Source of the DNA: an uncultured Actinomycetes bacterium
GTDB lineage: Bacteria > Actinomycetota > CALGFH01
Length of the DNA: 26,570 nucleotides
Direction of reading: 5' to 3'
NCBI GenBank assembly: GCA_937881255.1
Contig: CALGFH010000254.1
Coordinates: forward strand, 1 to 26,570
The translations under genes and the position numbers were made by a program. The notes under the pieces were generated by a model. The model saw only the letters and a program-made list of their open reading frames with translations, ran no database searches and had not been told where the DNA came from. Positions 16,481 through 24,313 of the stretch are shown here, piece after piece. Every line of letters begins with the position of its first letter. The stretch's first letter is position 1.

Positions 16481-17584
16481 TCACTCGGGTCGGGTGGTGG
16501 CAAAGCTGGGCGGGAAGGCAAACGGCACGTCCACCTGGACGGCCACGGCCCGGGCCCGGCCGGGCCGGTAGGCGCCCACGCCGAATCCGGGGCCGAGCCG
16601 GCTGAAGAACACCCAGTCGCCAGCCGGCGACCAGGCCACGCACGGCGTGCAGCCGTCGGCGAGCGCCCCCTCGGAGCCGGGCACCCGCACCGCCGCCGCC
16701 CGGTCCACGGCGACCAGGGCCAGGGCGGGGCGGGTGGAGAAGCCGACGCTGGTGAAGGCGGCCAGGGTGCGCCCGTCGGGCGAGAACGCGCCCGGGGCGG
16801 CGAACCCGTCGGCCCCGGGCGGGACCGGCACCACCCGGGTGCGGCCGCTTTCCAGGTCGCCCAGGTGCAGGGCCGACCGCTCGACCCAGGCGACCGTGCG
16901 GCCGCTGGCCGCGACCACCTTCAGCGGCGTGCCGGCGGCCAGCCGCCGCCCCAGCCGGCCGGTCCGCGGGTCCCAGACGGCCAGCCCGCCGCCCGGGCCG
17001 ACCAGCTGGACGAGCAGCCCGCCGGGGGCCCCGGCGACCGGCCGCCGCCCGAGCGGCAGCACCCCCCGGGCCACAACGCCCCCCGCCGCCCCGCCGGCGG
17101 CCGGGGACCGCCCGACGGCGACCTCGCGGACCCGGAACCAGCGGTCCGGGTCGCCGGTCTCCTCGACCAGCCAGACCCGGCCCGGGCTGGCCGAGGCGAC
17201 GGCGTAGGCGGCCGGGCCCAGCGGGACCGCCGGGCGGCCGGCCCGGCCGGTGGCCGCGTAGGCGACGCCGCCCCGGACCGCCACCACCGTCCCGTCCCGC
17301 CCGACCAGCCCGCCGTCGGCCCCCGTGGCCGTGCCGGGCAGGTCCACCCGGCGCACGCTGCCGCGGTCGACGTCCACCCGGAGCAGGCCGTCGTCGCCGC
17401 CCAGGTACAGGCTGGCCCCGGTGGCCTCGGCGAGCGGGGCCGGCCGGGCCGCCGGGGCGGCGACCGGGGTGGCCGCGGGAACCCGGACGGTGGCCGGCGG
17501 GGCCACGAACGGCGCCGCCGCCCGCATGGCCAGCAGCGCCGCCACCAGCGCTCCCAGGGCCAGCGCGTTCCGCCGGACGGTCAC
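16481..17584 (-). CDS. Secreted beta-propeller protein of the sugar locus
   Basis: 367 aa starting at GTG 17584, which overlaps the GH43 stop (GTGA at 17581-17584). A hydrophobic N-terminal segment (ALALGALVAALLAMRAAAPFV) is a probable signal or anchor. The remainder shows repeated strand-turn units of a TolB/WD40-like propeller: GASLYLGGDDGLLRVDVDRGSVRRV, FAAPGAFSPDGRTLAAF and CVAWSPAGDWVFFSRLG. No catalytic residues are visible, so a binding or scaffold role is inferred. It could be a degenerate sugar-binding propeller or have a non-sugar role. Its position between a GH43 lipoprotein and a GH2 enzyme, with overlapping or 7-nt junctions, ties it to polysaccharide use. Confidence 0.72.
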   Translation of the reverse strand: MTVRRNALALGALVAALLAMRAAAPFVAPPATVRVPAATPVAAPAARPAPLAEATGASLYLGGDDGLLRVDVDRGSVRRVDLPGTATGADGGLVGRDGTVVAVRGGVAYAATGRAGRPAVPLGPAAYAVASASPGRVWLVEETGDPDRWFRVREVAVGRSPAAGGAAGGVVARGVLPLGRRPVAGAPGGLLVQLVGPGGGLAVWDPRTGRLGRRLAAGTPLKVVAASGRTVAWVERSALHLGDLESGRTRVVPVPPGADGFAAPGAFSPDGRTLAAFTSVGFSTRPALALVAVDRAAAVRVPGSEGALADGCTPCVAWSPAGDWVFFSRLGPGFGVGAYRPGRARAVAVQVDVPFAFPPSFATTRPE

Positions 17585-18624
17585 GGCGCCTCCTGGGCGG
17601 TGTCGGTCGGTCCGGCCACCCGCGGCCGGCCGCTCTCGAAGCTGAGCCGGTCCAGCCACATCGACCGCTGCCCGCCGGCGTCGTCGCCGACCAGCTCGCC
17701 CCAGGCATGGTAGGCGAACCACAGGCCGCCGCCGGGCCCGCGCACGATCGCCTGGCCCCCCGGCCCGTTGGCGACCCCGGTGCCGGTGGCCAGGATCGGG
17801 TTCTCGGGGGCGTCGCGGTAGGGGCCGAGCACCCGCCCGGCGGTGGCGTAGCCGACCGCGTACAGCGAGCTGCCGTAGTCGTTGGCCGAGAAGAACAGGT
17901 AGTAGGTGTCGCCCTCCCGCCACAGGGTCGGGGCCTCGATCAGCGCCCCCTCCCACTCGGCGTCGTTGCGGGCTCCCAGGCGGACCGGCTTGCCCACCAG
18001 CGCCAGCCCGTCGCGGTCGAGGCGCTGGCCCCACAGCTCGGTCGGCAGGTCGCAGCAGTTGCCGTCGTTCTTCCAGAGCAGGTAGGCGCGGCCGTCACGG
18101 TCGACGAAGTGGTGCGGGTCGATCGAACCGCCGAGCCGCTCCTGGCAGACCAGCGGCCGGGAGCGGGTGTCCTGGAACGGCCCTTCCGGCCGCGGGGCCA
18201 CCGCCACCGAGATGCACTGGCGTCCCGAGGCGGCGTGCCGGAGGGTGTAGTACAGCACGAAGCCGGCCGGGGTCTGGGCCACCTCGGGTGCCCAGGTGAG
18301 CCCCTTCTGGAGGACGCTCCACTCCGGGAGCTCGGGCAGGGCGTCGTCCAGCCGCTCCCAGCGCACCAGGTCGGCCGACCGGGCCACCTGGAGGTTCACG
18401 ATCAGGTCGCCGGTGGCGTACGCGTACCAGGTGCCGCCGACCTTCAGCACGTGCGGGTCGGCGAAGTTGCCGTCCACCACCGGGTTGGTGAACTGGCGCG
18501 GCGGCGCCGCCGAGGTGGCCGACGCCCCACCGCCGCCTCCGCCGCCCTCGTCCTCCGCGCAGCCGGCCGCCGCCGACGCCAGGGCCAGCGCCAGCAGCAG
18601 GCGGGCAACCCGGCCGCGGCCCAC
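17581..18624 (-). CDS. GH43-family glycosidase, lipoprotein
   Basis: 347 aa from GTG 18624. A lipobox (SAAAGC, Cys22) predicts export and lipid anchoring; it is followed by a Gly7 run and a flexible linker. The rest is a five-bladed GH43 propeller with the three catalytic acids in their family contexts: base Asp56 in GNFADPHV, pKa-tuning Asp169 in GSIDPHHF and acid Glu230 in LIEAPTL. GH43 enzymes are mostly alpha-L-arabinofuranosidases, beta-xylosidases, endo-arabinanases or exo-beta-1,3-galactanases; the subfamily cannot be fixed by eye. Two nucleotides separate the preceding permease stop from this start. It would act at the outer face of the membrane beside the ABC importer. Confidence 0.9.
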   Translation of the reverse strand: MGRGRVARLLLALALASAAAGCAEDEGGGGGGGASATSAAPPRQFTNPVVDGNFADPHVLKVGGTWYAYATGDLIVNLQVARSADLVRWERLDDALPELPEWSVLQKGLTWAPEVAQTPAGFVLYYTLRHAASGRQCISVAVAPRPEGPFQDTRSRPLVCQERLGGSIDPHHFVDRDGRAYLLWKNDGNCCDLPTELWGQRLDRDGLALVGKPVRLGARNDAEWEGALIEAPTLWREGDTYYLFFSANDYGSSLYAVGYATAGRVLGPYRDAPENPILATGTGVANGPGGQAIVRGPGGGLWFAYHAWGELVGDDAGGQRSMWLDRLSFESGRPRVAGPTDTAQEAP

Positions 18625-18626
18625 CC

Positions 18627-19517
18627 CTACCCCTTGAGCCCGCTCCGCGAGACCCCCTCGATGATGAACCGCTGGGCGACCACGAACAGGATCAGCACGG
18701 GCACGCTGGCGATCACGCCGCCGACCATGATGGTCGCGTAGTCGGTGGCGAAGGCGCTCTGCAGGGTGGACAGGCCCGGCTGGAGGGTGAGCCGCTCGGG
18801 GCTGAACAGGACGTACAGCGGCCACAGGAAATCGTTCCAGTTGGTCAGGAAGCTGAGCAGGGCCAGGGTGGCCAGCGCCGGCTTGGACAGCGGCAGGATC
18901 ACCTTGTAGAAGATCTGGAACCGGTTGGCCCCGTCCAGCCGCGCCGCCTCCTCCAGCTCCGTGGGCAGCGAGACGAAGAACTGGCGCAGGAAGAAGACGC
19001 CGAACGCCCCGGCCGCGCCGGGCACGATCACCGCCGTCAGGCTGTCCAGCCAGCCGAGCTCGGCCACGATCACGTAGTTGGGGATCAGCAGCACGATCGG
19101 CGGGATGAAGATGGTCGCGATGATCAGCGCCGTGAGCAGCCGCTTGCCCACGAACTCCATCCGGGCCAGGGCGTAGGCGGCCATCGAGGCCGTGAGCAGG
19201 ATCAGCAACGTCTGCCCGGCCGCCGCCAGCAGGCTGTTGAGGAACCAGCGCAGCACCGGCGTCTGGGTGGCGTTGAAGATGAAGCTGTAGCCCTCGGTGG
19301 TGGGCTCCTTGGGGATCCAGGTCGGCTGGGCGGCCTCGAAGTTGGTCTTGAACGAGGTCGTGACCATGAAGACCAGTGGGCTGACGAACAGCACGGTGAG
19401 CAGCAGCAGGCCGGCATAGGCGCCGGCCCGCTGGGCGAGCGGCGGCCCCTTGGTCCCGCGGGCCGGGGCCCGCGTCTGCTGGGAGCCCGCCGGCCGTGAG
19501 GTGGTTGCCGTCGCCAT
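18627..19517 (-). CDS. Carbohydrate ABC transporter permease (MalG-type)
   Basis: 296 aa with an N-terminal cytoplasmic tail and six predicted membrane helices (first ~31-54, AYAGLLLLTVLFVSPLVFMVTTSFK). The cytoplasmic EAA loop that docks the ATPase is at ~189-215: EEAARLDGANRFQIFYKV then LPLSKPAL. The C-terminus VAQRFIIEGVSRSGLKG is typical of MalG-like (CUT1) permeases. It forms a heterodimer with the MalF-type subunit whose stop codon lies two nucleotides upstream of this start. No ATPase gene is present in the window; CUT1 systems in actinobacteria often share one (MsiK type). Confidence 0.95.
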   Translation of the reverse strand: MATATTSRPAGSQQTRAPARGTKGPPLAQRAGAYAGLLLLTVLFVSPLVFMVTTSFKTNFEAAQPTWIPKEPTTEGYSFIFNATQTPVLRWFLNSLLAAAGQTLLILLTASMAAYALARMEFVGKRLLTALIIATIFIPPIVLLIPNYVIVAELGWLDSLTAVIVPGAAGAFGVFFLRQFFVSLPTELEEAARLDGANRFQIFYKVILPLSKPALATLALLSFLTNWNDFLWPLYVLFSPERLTLQPGLSTLQSAFATDYATIMVGGVIASVPVLILFVVAQRFIIEGVSRSGLKG

Positions 19518-19519
19518 GA

Positions 19520-20506
19520 TCAGCGCTCCTTGCGCTCGCGGAACAGCAGGAAGTTGGCCACGCTGATCAGCATCAGGGCCAGGGTGAGCAGGAAGCTCAT
19601 GGCGGCCGCGTTGCCCATGCGGAAGTCACGCAGGCCCTCCTGGCCGATCAGCATGATCGCCGAGCGCGTCTCGCGCCCGGGCCGGCCCTGGGTGATCAGG
19701 TAGGGCTGGCCGAACACGTTGGCCGAGGCCAGGATCGTGATGGTGACGACGAAGACCAGCACCGGGCGCAGCCCGGGCAGGGTCACGTTGCGGAACTGCT
19801 GCCAGCGGCTGGCCCCGTCGACCTTGGCCGCCTCGTACAGCTCCCTGGGGATGTCCTGGAGGCCGGCCAGGTAGATGACGGCGTTGAAGCCGAGCGTCCA
19901 CCACACCGTCGGGCCGACCAGGGCCGCCCACACCCACGGGGTCTGGGTGGTCCAGGGGATGTCGGTGGTGATCCCGATCCGGTCCAGCATGTGGTTGACC
20001 AGGCCGATGTTGGGGTCGAGCAGGAACCGCCAGAGGATCCCGACCACGGCCACCCCGAGCACGTAGGGGGCGAAGTAGGCGGCCCGGAAGAAGTTCCGCC
20101 CGGGGAACCGCTGGTTCAGCATCACGGCCACGGCCAGCGGGACCGCCACCAGCAGGGGCACGCTGTAGAGGACGAACTTGCCGGTGGCGGTCATCGCCTG
20201 CCAGAACGGCTCGCTGGTCACGGTCCCGGACTTGAAGAGGTTGAGGTAGTTCTGGAGGCCGACGAACGGCTTCCCCGGGAGCAGGAAGTCCCAGTCGTGC
20301 AGGCTGATCCAGATGACGTACACGGACGGGGCCAGCACGAAGAGGCCGAACAGGAGCAGGTACGGGGCCAGGAACAGGTAGGGGACGATGCCGCCGCCCC
20401 CTCGCCCCCCTGCGGCGCCGAGCCGGCCGCGCCCGCGGCGCAGCTGTCCGGCCCCGGGCCCGGCGGCCGGGGGCGCCGCCCGGCCGCCGAGGTCCGTCGA
20501 CGTCAT
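19520..20506 (-). CDS. Carbohydrate ABC transporter permease (MalF-type)
   Basis: 328 aa. A Gly/Arg/Ala-rich cytoplasmic N-terminal ~40 residues precede six membrane helices beginning IVPYLFLAPYLLLFGLFVLAPSVYVIWISL, a hallmark CUT1 opening. The EAA loop at ~222-248 reads ELYEAAKVDGASRWQQFRNV then TLPGLRPVL. It pairs with the MalG-type permease to make the membrane channel for oligosaccharide uptake. Only six nucleotides separate it from the binding-protein gene upstream. Confidence 0.95.
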   Translation of the reverse strand: MTSTDLGGRAAPPAAGPGAGQLRRGRGRLGAAGGRGGGGIVPYLFLAPYLLLFGLFVLAPSVYVIWISLHDWDFLLPGKPFVGLQNYLNLFKSGTVTSEPFWQAMTATGKFVLYSVPLLVAVPLAVAVMLNQRFPGRNFFRAAYFAPYVLGVAVVGILWRFLLDPNIGLVNHMLDRIGITTDIPWTTQTPWVWAALVGPTVWWTLGFNAVIYLAGLQDIPRELYEAAKVDGASRWQQFRNVTLPGLRPVLVFVVTITILASANVFGQPYLITQGRPGRETRSAIMLIGQEGLRDFRMGNAAAMSFLLTLALMLISVANFLLFRERKER

Positions 20507-20512
20507 CGCCCG

Positions 20513-21877
20513 CTACCCCCCGTACTTCTTCTTGTTGGCGGCGAGCAGCTCGTTGGCCTTGGAGGTGGCGTCGTCCAGGGCGGCCTTGGGCGACTTCTTG
20601 CCCAGCACCGCCTCGTTGACGGCCAGCTCGAAGGTCGGTGCGGTGACCTCACCGATGCCTGGCACCGCCGGCGGGAACTTGACGTAGTCGAGCTGCTGGG
20701 CGGCGATGTTCTGGACCTCGAGCTCCTGGAACTCCGGGCTCTCCCGGACCGAGGCCCTGGCCGCGATCTGGCCGGCCTTGGCCCAGTCGATCGAGTGGTC
20801 GCTGATCCAGGAGATGAACACCTTGGACGCCTGGAGCTTGTTGGGGTCCTTCTGGGCCTGGGAGGTGACCACGAAGTTGTGCGAGCTGGCCCAGACGGCC
20901 GGCTGGTCGCCGATCTGGGGCAGCGGGGCCGCCCCCCACTCGAGGCCCTTGACCTTGGCCCACTCGTTCATCATCCAGATGCCGTCCCAGGTGAGGGCGT
21001 TCTTGCCCTGCCGGAAGGCGACCGCCTGGGCGTCGTTGGCCACGTTCTTGGGGCTGTAGCCCTGCTGGATGTTGTTGACCTGCCAGGTGAGCGCCTCCAC
21101 GCCGGCGTCGGAGTTGAACTGGGCCTGGGAGCCGTCCTCGTTGTAGGGCGTGCCCCCGAACTGGTGGATCAGCGACCACCACATCAGGTGGGCCGGCCAG
21201 GTCGAGGTGACCCAGAACGGGTTCTGGGCTCCCTTGCCCTTCAGCTCCTTGGCGGCGGCCTCGAAGCTGGCCCGGTCCTTGGGCGGCTCGCTGATGCCGG
21301 CCGCCTCCATCTCCTTCTGGTTGTAGTAGAAGAGCAGCGGGTGGATGTCGAGCGGGAGGCCGTAGCGCTGCTCCTTGTAGACGCCTGCCGACCAGACGGC
21401 CGGGGCGAAGTCGTCCTGCTGGAGCTGCAGCGCGGTGGCGACCTCGTCGACCGGGATGACCACCCGGCGGGCGGCGTTGGTGGCCAGCTGGTCGATGTGC
21501 ATGATCGCGATGTCGGGGCCGTTGCCGCTCTGCACCGCGGTCGGGACCTTGGGGTAGAAGTCCTCCCAGCGCAGCACGTTCATGCTGACCTTGATGTTCT
21601 GGTGCTCGCTGTTGAACTGGTCGACCAGCTGGCGCATGAACGGCCCGTCGCCGCCGGTGAAGCCGTTCCAGAAGGCCAGGCTGACGTTGGGCCCGGTGTA
21701 CTCCTTGCCCTCGCCGAACTGGCCGCCGCCCCCGCCCCCGCCGCCACCGGCGCCCGGCGGTGCGTCGGTGCCGCCGCCGCAGGCGGCCAGCACCATCGAG
21801 GCGCCGGCCCCGGCGCCCAGCCCGAGGAACTGCCGCCTGTTCAGCGGCCCCTGGTTGGTGTTGCGGTCCTTGCCCAT
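20513..21877 (-). CDS. Extracellular sugar-binding lipoprotein (ABC importer, CUT1)
   Basis: 454 aa. The N-terminus combines a twin-arginine motif (NRRQFLG, Arg14-Arg15) with a lipobox (LAAC, Cys33), so it is a Tat-exported lipoprotein. After the Cys comes a Gly-rich linker with nine consecutive Gly before the folded domain. The body is a MalE-type solute-binding protein: NVSLAFWNGFTGGDGPFMRQLVDQFN, PDIAIMHIDQLA, YGLPLDIHPLLFYYN, GKNALTWDGIWMMNEW. The ligand cannot be read from sequence; neighbours point to galactose- or arabinose-containing oligosaccharides. ATG 21877 follows a GAAAGGTGG ribosome site. A 7-bp hairpin lies just upstream. Confidence 0.93.
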   Translation of the reverse strand: MGKDRNTNQGPLNRRQFLGLGAGAGASMVLAACGGGTDAPPGAGGGGGGGGGQFGEGKEYTGPNVSLAFWNGFTGGDGPFMRQLVDQFNSEHQNIKVSMNVLRWEDFYPKVPTAVQSGNGPDIAIMHIDQLATNAARRVVIPVDEVATALQLQQDDFAPAVWSAGVYKEQRYGLPLDIHPLLFYYNQKEMEAAGISEPPKDRASFEAAAKELKGKGAQNPFWVTSTWPAHLMWWSLIHQFGGTPYNEDGSQAQFNSDAGVEALTWQVNNIQQGYSPKNVANDAQAVAFRQGKNALTWDGIWMMNEWAKVKGLEWGAAPLPQIGDQPAVWASSHNFVVTSQAQKDPNKLQASKVFISWISDHSIDWAKAGQIAARASVRESPEFQELEVQNIAAQQLDYVKFPPAVPGIGEVTAPTFELAVNEAVLGKKSPKAALDDATSKANELLAANKKKYGG

Positions 21878-21892
21878 GTCCCCACCTTTCCC

Positions 21893-21912
21893 GCCCCGGA
21901 GTCCGCCGGGGC
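21893..21912 (-). promoter_or_regulatory. Intergenic hairpin upstream of the sugar-binding protein gene
   Basis: Within the 43-nt gap between the GH43 stop and the binding-protein start, GCCCCGG (21893-21899) pairs perfectly with CCGGGGC (21906-21912) across a 6-nt loop. There is no T-run after it on the minus strand, so it does not look like a canonical terminator. It may be an RNA-processing or stability element that raises binding-protein expression relative to the upstream gene. Confidence 0.4.
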
Positions 21913-21920
21913 CGCGGTGC

Positions 21921-24185
21921 CTATGGTTGGTAGATGCGGAGGTAGTCGAACTCGGCGACGGCGCCGGTGCCGCCGTGGGAGATCAGCCCGATGCGGGGCG
22001 TGGTCCCGGCCGGGAGGGTCCAGACCCCGCCCCAGGTCCAGTGCCGGCCGTCGCGGCTGGAGGCGGCCCGGAACTCGTGCTCGCCGTTGGCCGGGTCGAT
22101 CCGGTGCTGGAGGCGCAGCCAGGTCACCGGGGCCGGCGTGCCGACGGCCATGCCGCCCCAGGAGGTGCCGTCGGCGAAGGGCATCTCCTTGCCGAACTCG
22201 GTCTGGCGGGTGTTCCAGATGGCCACGTGGGAGAAGCGCAGGAAGTGGTCGTCGTCGAGGTAGGCGACGAGGCCGGCCTGCTGGAAGTTGCGGACGTCGT
22301 CGGTGCCGAGGTCGATGGCCAGCTTGGTCTCGACCGTGTAGGCGCCCTCGGGGGCGTCCCGGAGCAGCACCGAGGCGGTCTCGTCGGGACCGACGAGGTC
22401 GCCGGACTGGGTCGGCCAGGGGAGCACCCCGCCGGTCTCGGTGGCGGCCGGGTCGGGCCCGCGCACCCAGCTCCAGGACGGGTCGATCGTCCCGTCGCCG
22501 AACTGGTCCTGGTACACCACCCGGCCGACCCGGGGCGGCGGGACCTGGTGGCGGACCGGGTCGTAGAGACGGGCCGCGCCCAGGTTGGCGGCCTCGGCCG
22601 GGCCGCAGCGGGCGGCCGCGCCGACGGCGCCGGCCCCGCCGGTGCCGGGGGGCAGGGCCCGGCGCTGGACGGCGACCGGGTCGTTGAGCCGGGCGTCGGT
22701 GACCTCGACGGTCAGGGTCCGGCCACGCAGCTCGGCGGCCATGTTGTGCCAGACGTCGTAGCGGAAGCCCGCCGGGAGGGGGCTGGACTCCCGGCCGAGG
22801 GACTTCCCGCCCCGGACCACGTCGGTGACCAGGGCCCCGGCCTCGCGGTCGAGCCAGCTGACCAGGTAGTTGCGCTTGCTCCGCCAGCTGGTGACCAGGC
22901 CGGCGGCGGCCGCGCCCTCGCCCAGGCGCAGGTCGCCCTCGGCCCGGTAGTCGGCCGGCGACCGGCCCCGCGTCACCTCGATGTCCGGCTCGCAGCTGGC
23001 CGCGCCGGCCAGCTCGAAGCTGCCGCTGACCGTCCAGTCGGTGACCGGGGCCCGCTGCGGGCCTTCGGAGGCCCAGCGGCCGGCCCGGACCGTCGGCCAG
23101 CCGTCGACCCAATCGAGGCGGTCGATCAGCATCGGCCGCTCGTTGATGCCGAACGGCTCGTCCAGGAACGGGTCGCGGCGGTCGATGGCGTGGTAGACGA
23201 ACCAGTCCTGGCCGGCCAGGTCGGTGACGACGGCGTTGTGGCCGGTGCCGACCCAGTTGTTGCCGTTGGGGGTGACCACGATGGTGCCGCCGACCCGCGA
23301 GGCCAGCAGCGAGATGCCGTCGCGGTCGGTGAACGGCCCCCGTGGGCTCGTGGAGCGGCCCGCGAACACCGTGTAGCCGGTGGTCGGGCCGGCGCAGCAG
23401 TTGGCCTCGGAGGCGAACAGGTAGTACCAGCGGCCGTGGCGGATGACGTAGGCGCCCTCGTAGCGGTTGTCGATGGCGACCTGGGTGGGCGACCCGACCG
23501 CCCTGGTCCCATCGTCGCTCAGCTCGGTGACGAAGATCCCGCCGTAGTAGGAGCCGTAGTAGAGGTAGCGGGTGCCGTCGATGTCGGTGAACTCCGACGG
23601 GTCGAAGGTCCAGAGGAAGTCGTCCGGGTTGCCGCTGGCGCCCGGGCGGGGGCCGACCACCGGGGCACCCGAGTCCTGCCAGGGACCGGTGGGACTGTCG
23701 GAGGTGGCGACCCCGATGGCGTTGTCGTTGGGCCCAGGGAAGACCGTCGTCTGGGTGACCACGTAGTAGAGGTAGTAGGTGCCGTCCAGGTAGCGGATGT
23801 CCGGCGCCCACAGGGCGGCGTCCCGCTCGGTGTCGGCCCAGTCGGGCAGGGTCGACTCGGTGAAGGCGTCCCCGACATAGGTCCAGTTGACCAGGTCGGT
23901 GGAGCGCGCGGTGGGGATGATGTGCCTGGTCCCCTCGCCCTCGCGGAGCGGGTCGGTGGTCCCGTAGGCGTACCAGTAGCCGTCCTTGGCCTTGATCACG
24001 GCCGGGTCGGCGAAGGTGTCGGCGAAGTCGCGGGAGACCGGGTTGGTGTAGGTGCCGGGGCCGGCCTTGGCGGCGCCCGGGGTGAGGGCGACCCCGGCCA
24101 GGCAGACCGCGAGCAGCAGCAGGGCGGCGGCGAGGCGGTCGGCGAGCGGGCGGCGCCCGGGCGGCGAGGCCACGGCACGGACCAT
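21921..24185 (-). CDS. Secreted multidomain GH43 glycosidase with C-terminal beta-sandwiches
   Basis: 754 aa from ATG 24185 (GGGAG upstream). A Sec signal peptide ends near residue 41 (LLLLAVCLAGVALTPGAAKA). Residues ~45-340 are the GH43 five-bladed propeller, with catalytic Asp60 (DTFADPAV), Asp195 (WTFDPSEF) and Glu243 (RYEGAYV). Residues ~395-545 and ~570-754 look like two concanavalin-like beta-sandwich modules; the second runs from YQDQFGDGTIDPSWSW through QQAGLVAYLDDDHFLRFSH to VAEFDYLRIYQP, like GH43 C-terminal or DUF1349-type domains. No lipobox or cell-wall anchor is seen, so it is likely released. Its 128-nt upstream gap holds a promoter, so it can be transcribed apart from deoR-galT. 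Confidence 0.9.
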   Translation of the reverse strand: MVRAVASPPGRRPLADRLAAALLLLAVCLAGVALTPGAAKAGPGTYTNPVSRDFADTFADPAVIKAKDGYWYAYGTTDPLREGEGTRHIIPTARSTDLVNWTYVGDAFTESTLPDWADTERDAALWAPDIRYLDGTYYLYYVVTQTTVFPGPNDNAIGVATSDSPTGPWQDSGAPVVGPRPGASGNPDDFLWTFDPSEFTDIDGTRYLYYGSYYGGIFVTELSDDGTRAVGSPTQVAIDNRYEGAYVIRHGRWYYLFASEANCCAGPTTGYTVFAGRSTSPRGPFTDRDGISLLASRVGGTIVVTPNGNNWVGTGHNAVVTDLAGQDWFVYHAIDRRDPFLDEPFGINERPMLIDRLDWVDGWPTVRAGRWASEGPQRAPVTDWTVSGSFELAGAASCEPDIEVTRGRSPADYRAEGDLRLGEGAAAAGLVTSWRSKRNYLVSWLDREAGALVTDVVRGGKSLGRESSPLPAGFRYDVWHNMAAELRGRTLTVEVTDARLNDPVAVQRRALPPGTGGAGAVGAAARCGPAEAANLGAARLYDPVRHQVPPPRVGRVVYQDQFGDGTIDPSWSWVRGPDPAATETGGVLPWPTQSGDLVGPDETASVLLRDAPEGAYTVETKLAIDLGTDDVRNFQQAGLVAYLDDDHFLRFSHVAIWNTRQTEFGKEMPFADGTSWGGMAVGTPAPVTWLRLQHRIDPANGEHEFRAASSRDGRHWTWGGVWTLPAGTTPRIGLISHGGTGAVAEFDYLRIYQP

Positions 24186-24234
24186 GGGGAGCAGCTCCCT
24201 TCGATGGGCGTCCCTGAGCGTTTCTGTGCTCTTG

Positions 24235-24263
24235 ATCCTACTTTGTGTTTGGACGCGTGGGAA
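24235..24263 (-). promoter_or_regulatory. Candidate promoter for the GH43-transporter part of the locus
   Basis: In the 128-nt galT-GH43 gap (24186-24313), minus-strand TTCCCA (24263-24258) and TAGGAT (24240-24235) are separated by exactly 17 nt, matching the two sigma-70 boxes in 4 of 6 and at the TANNNT positions. CAAACA, the core of the half-sites found upstream of deoR, lies in the spacer (complement at 24246-24251), where a bound repressor would block polymerase. The rest of the gap shows no other clear signal. Confidence 0.45.
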
Positions 24264-24313
24264 GATGCCCGTCCTGGACGGTGATACCTCGCGAAAGAGC
24301 GTGCGAATCCCGC

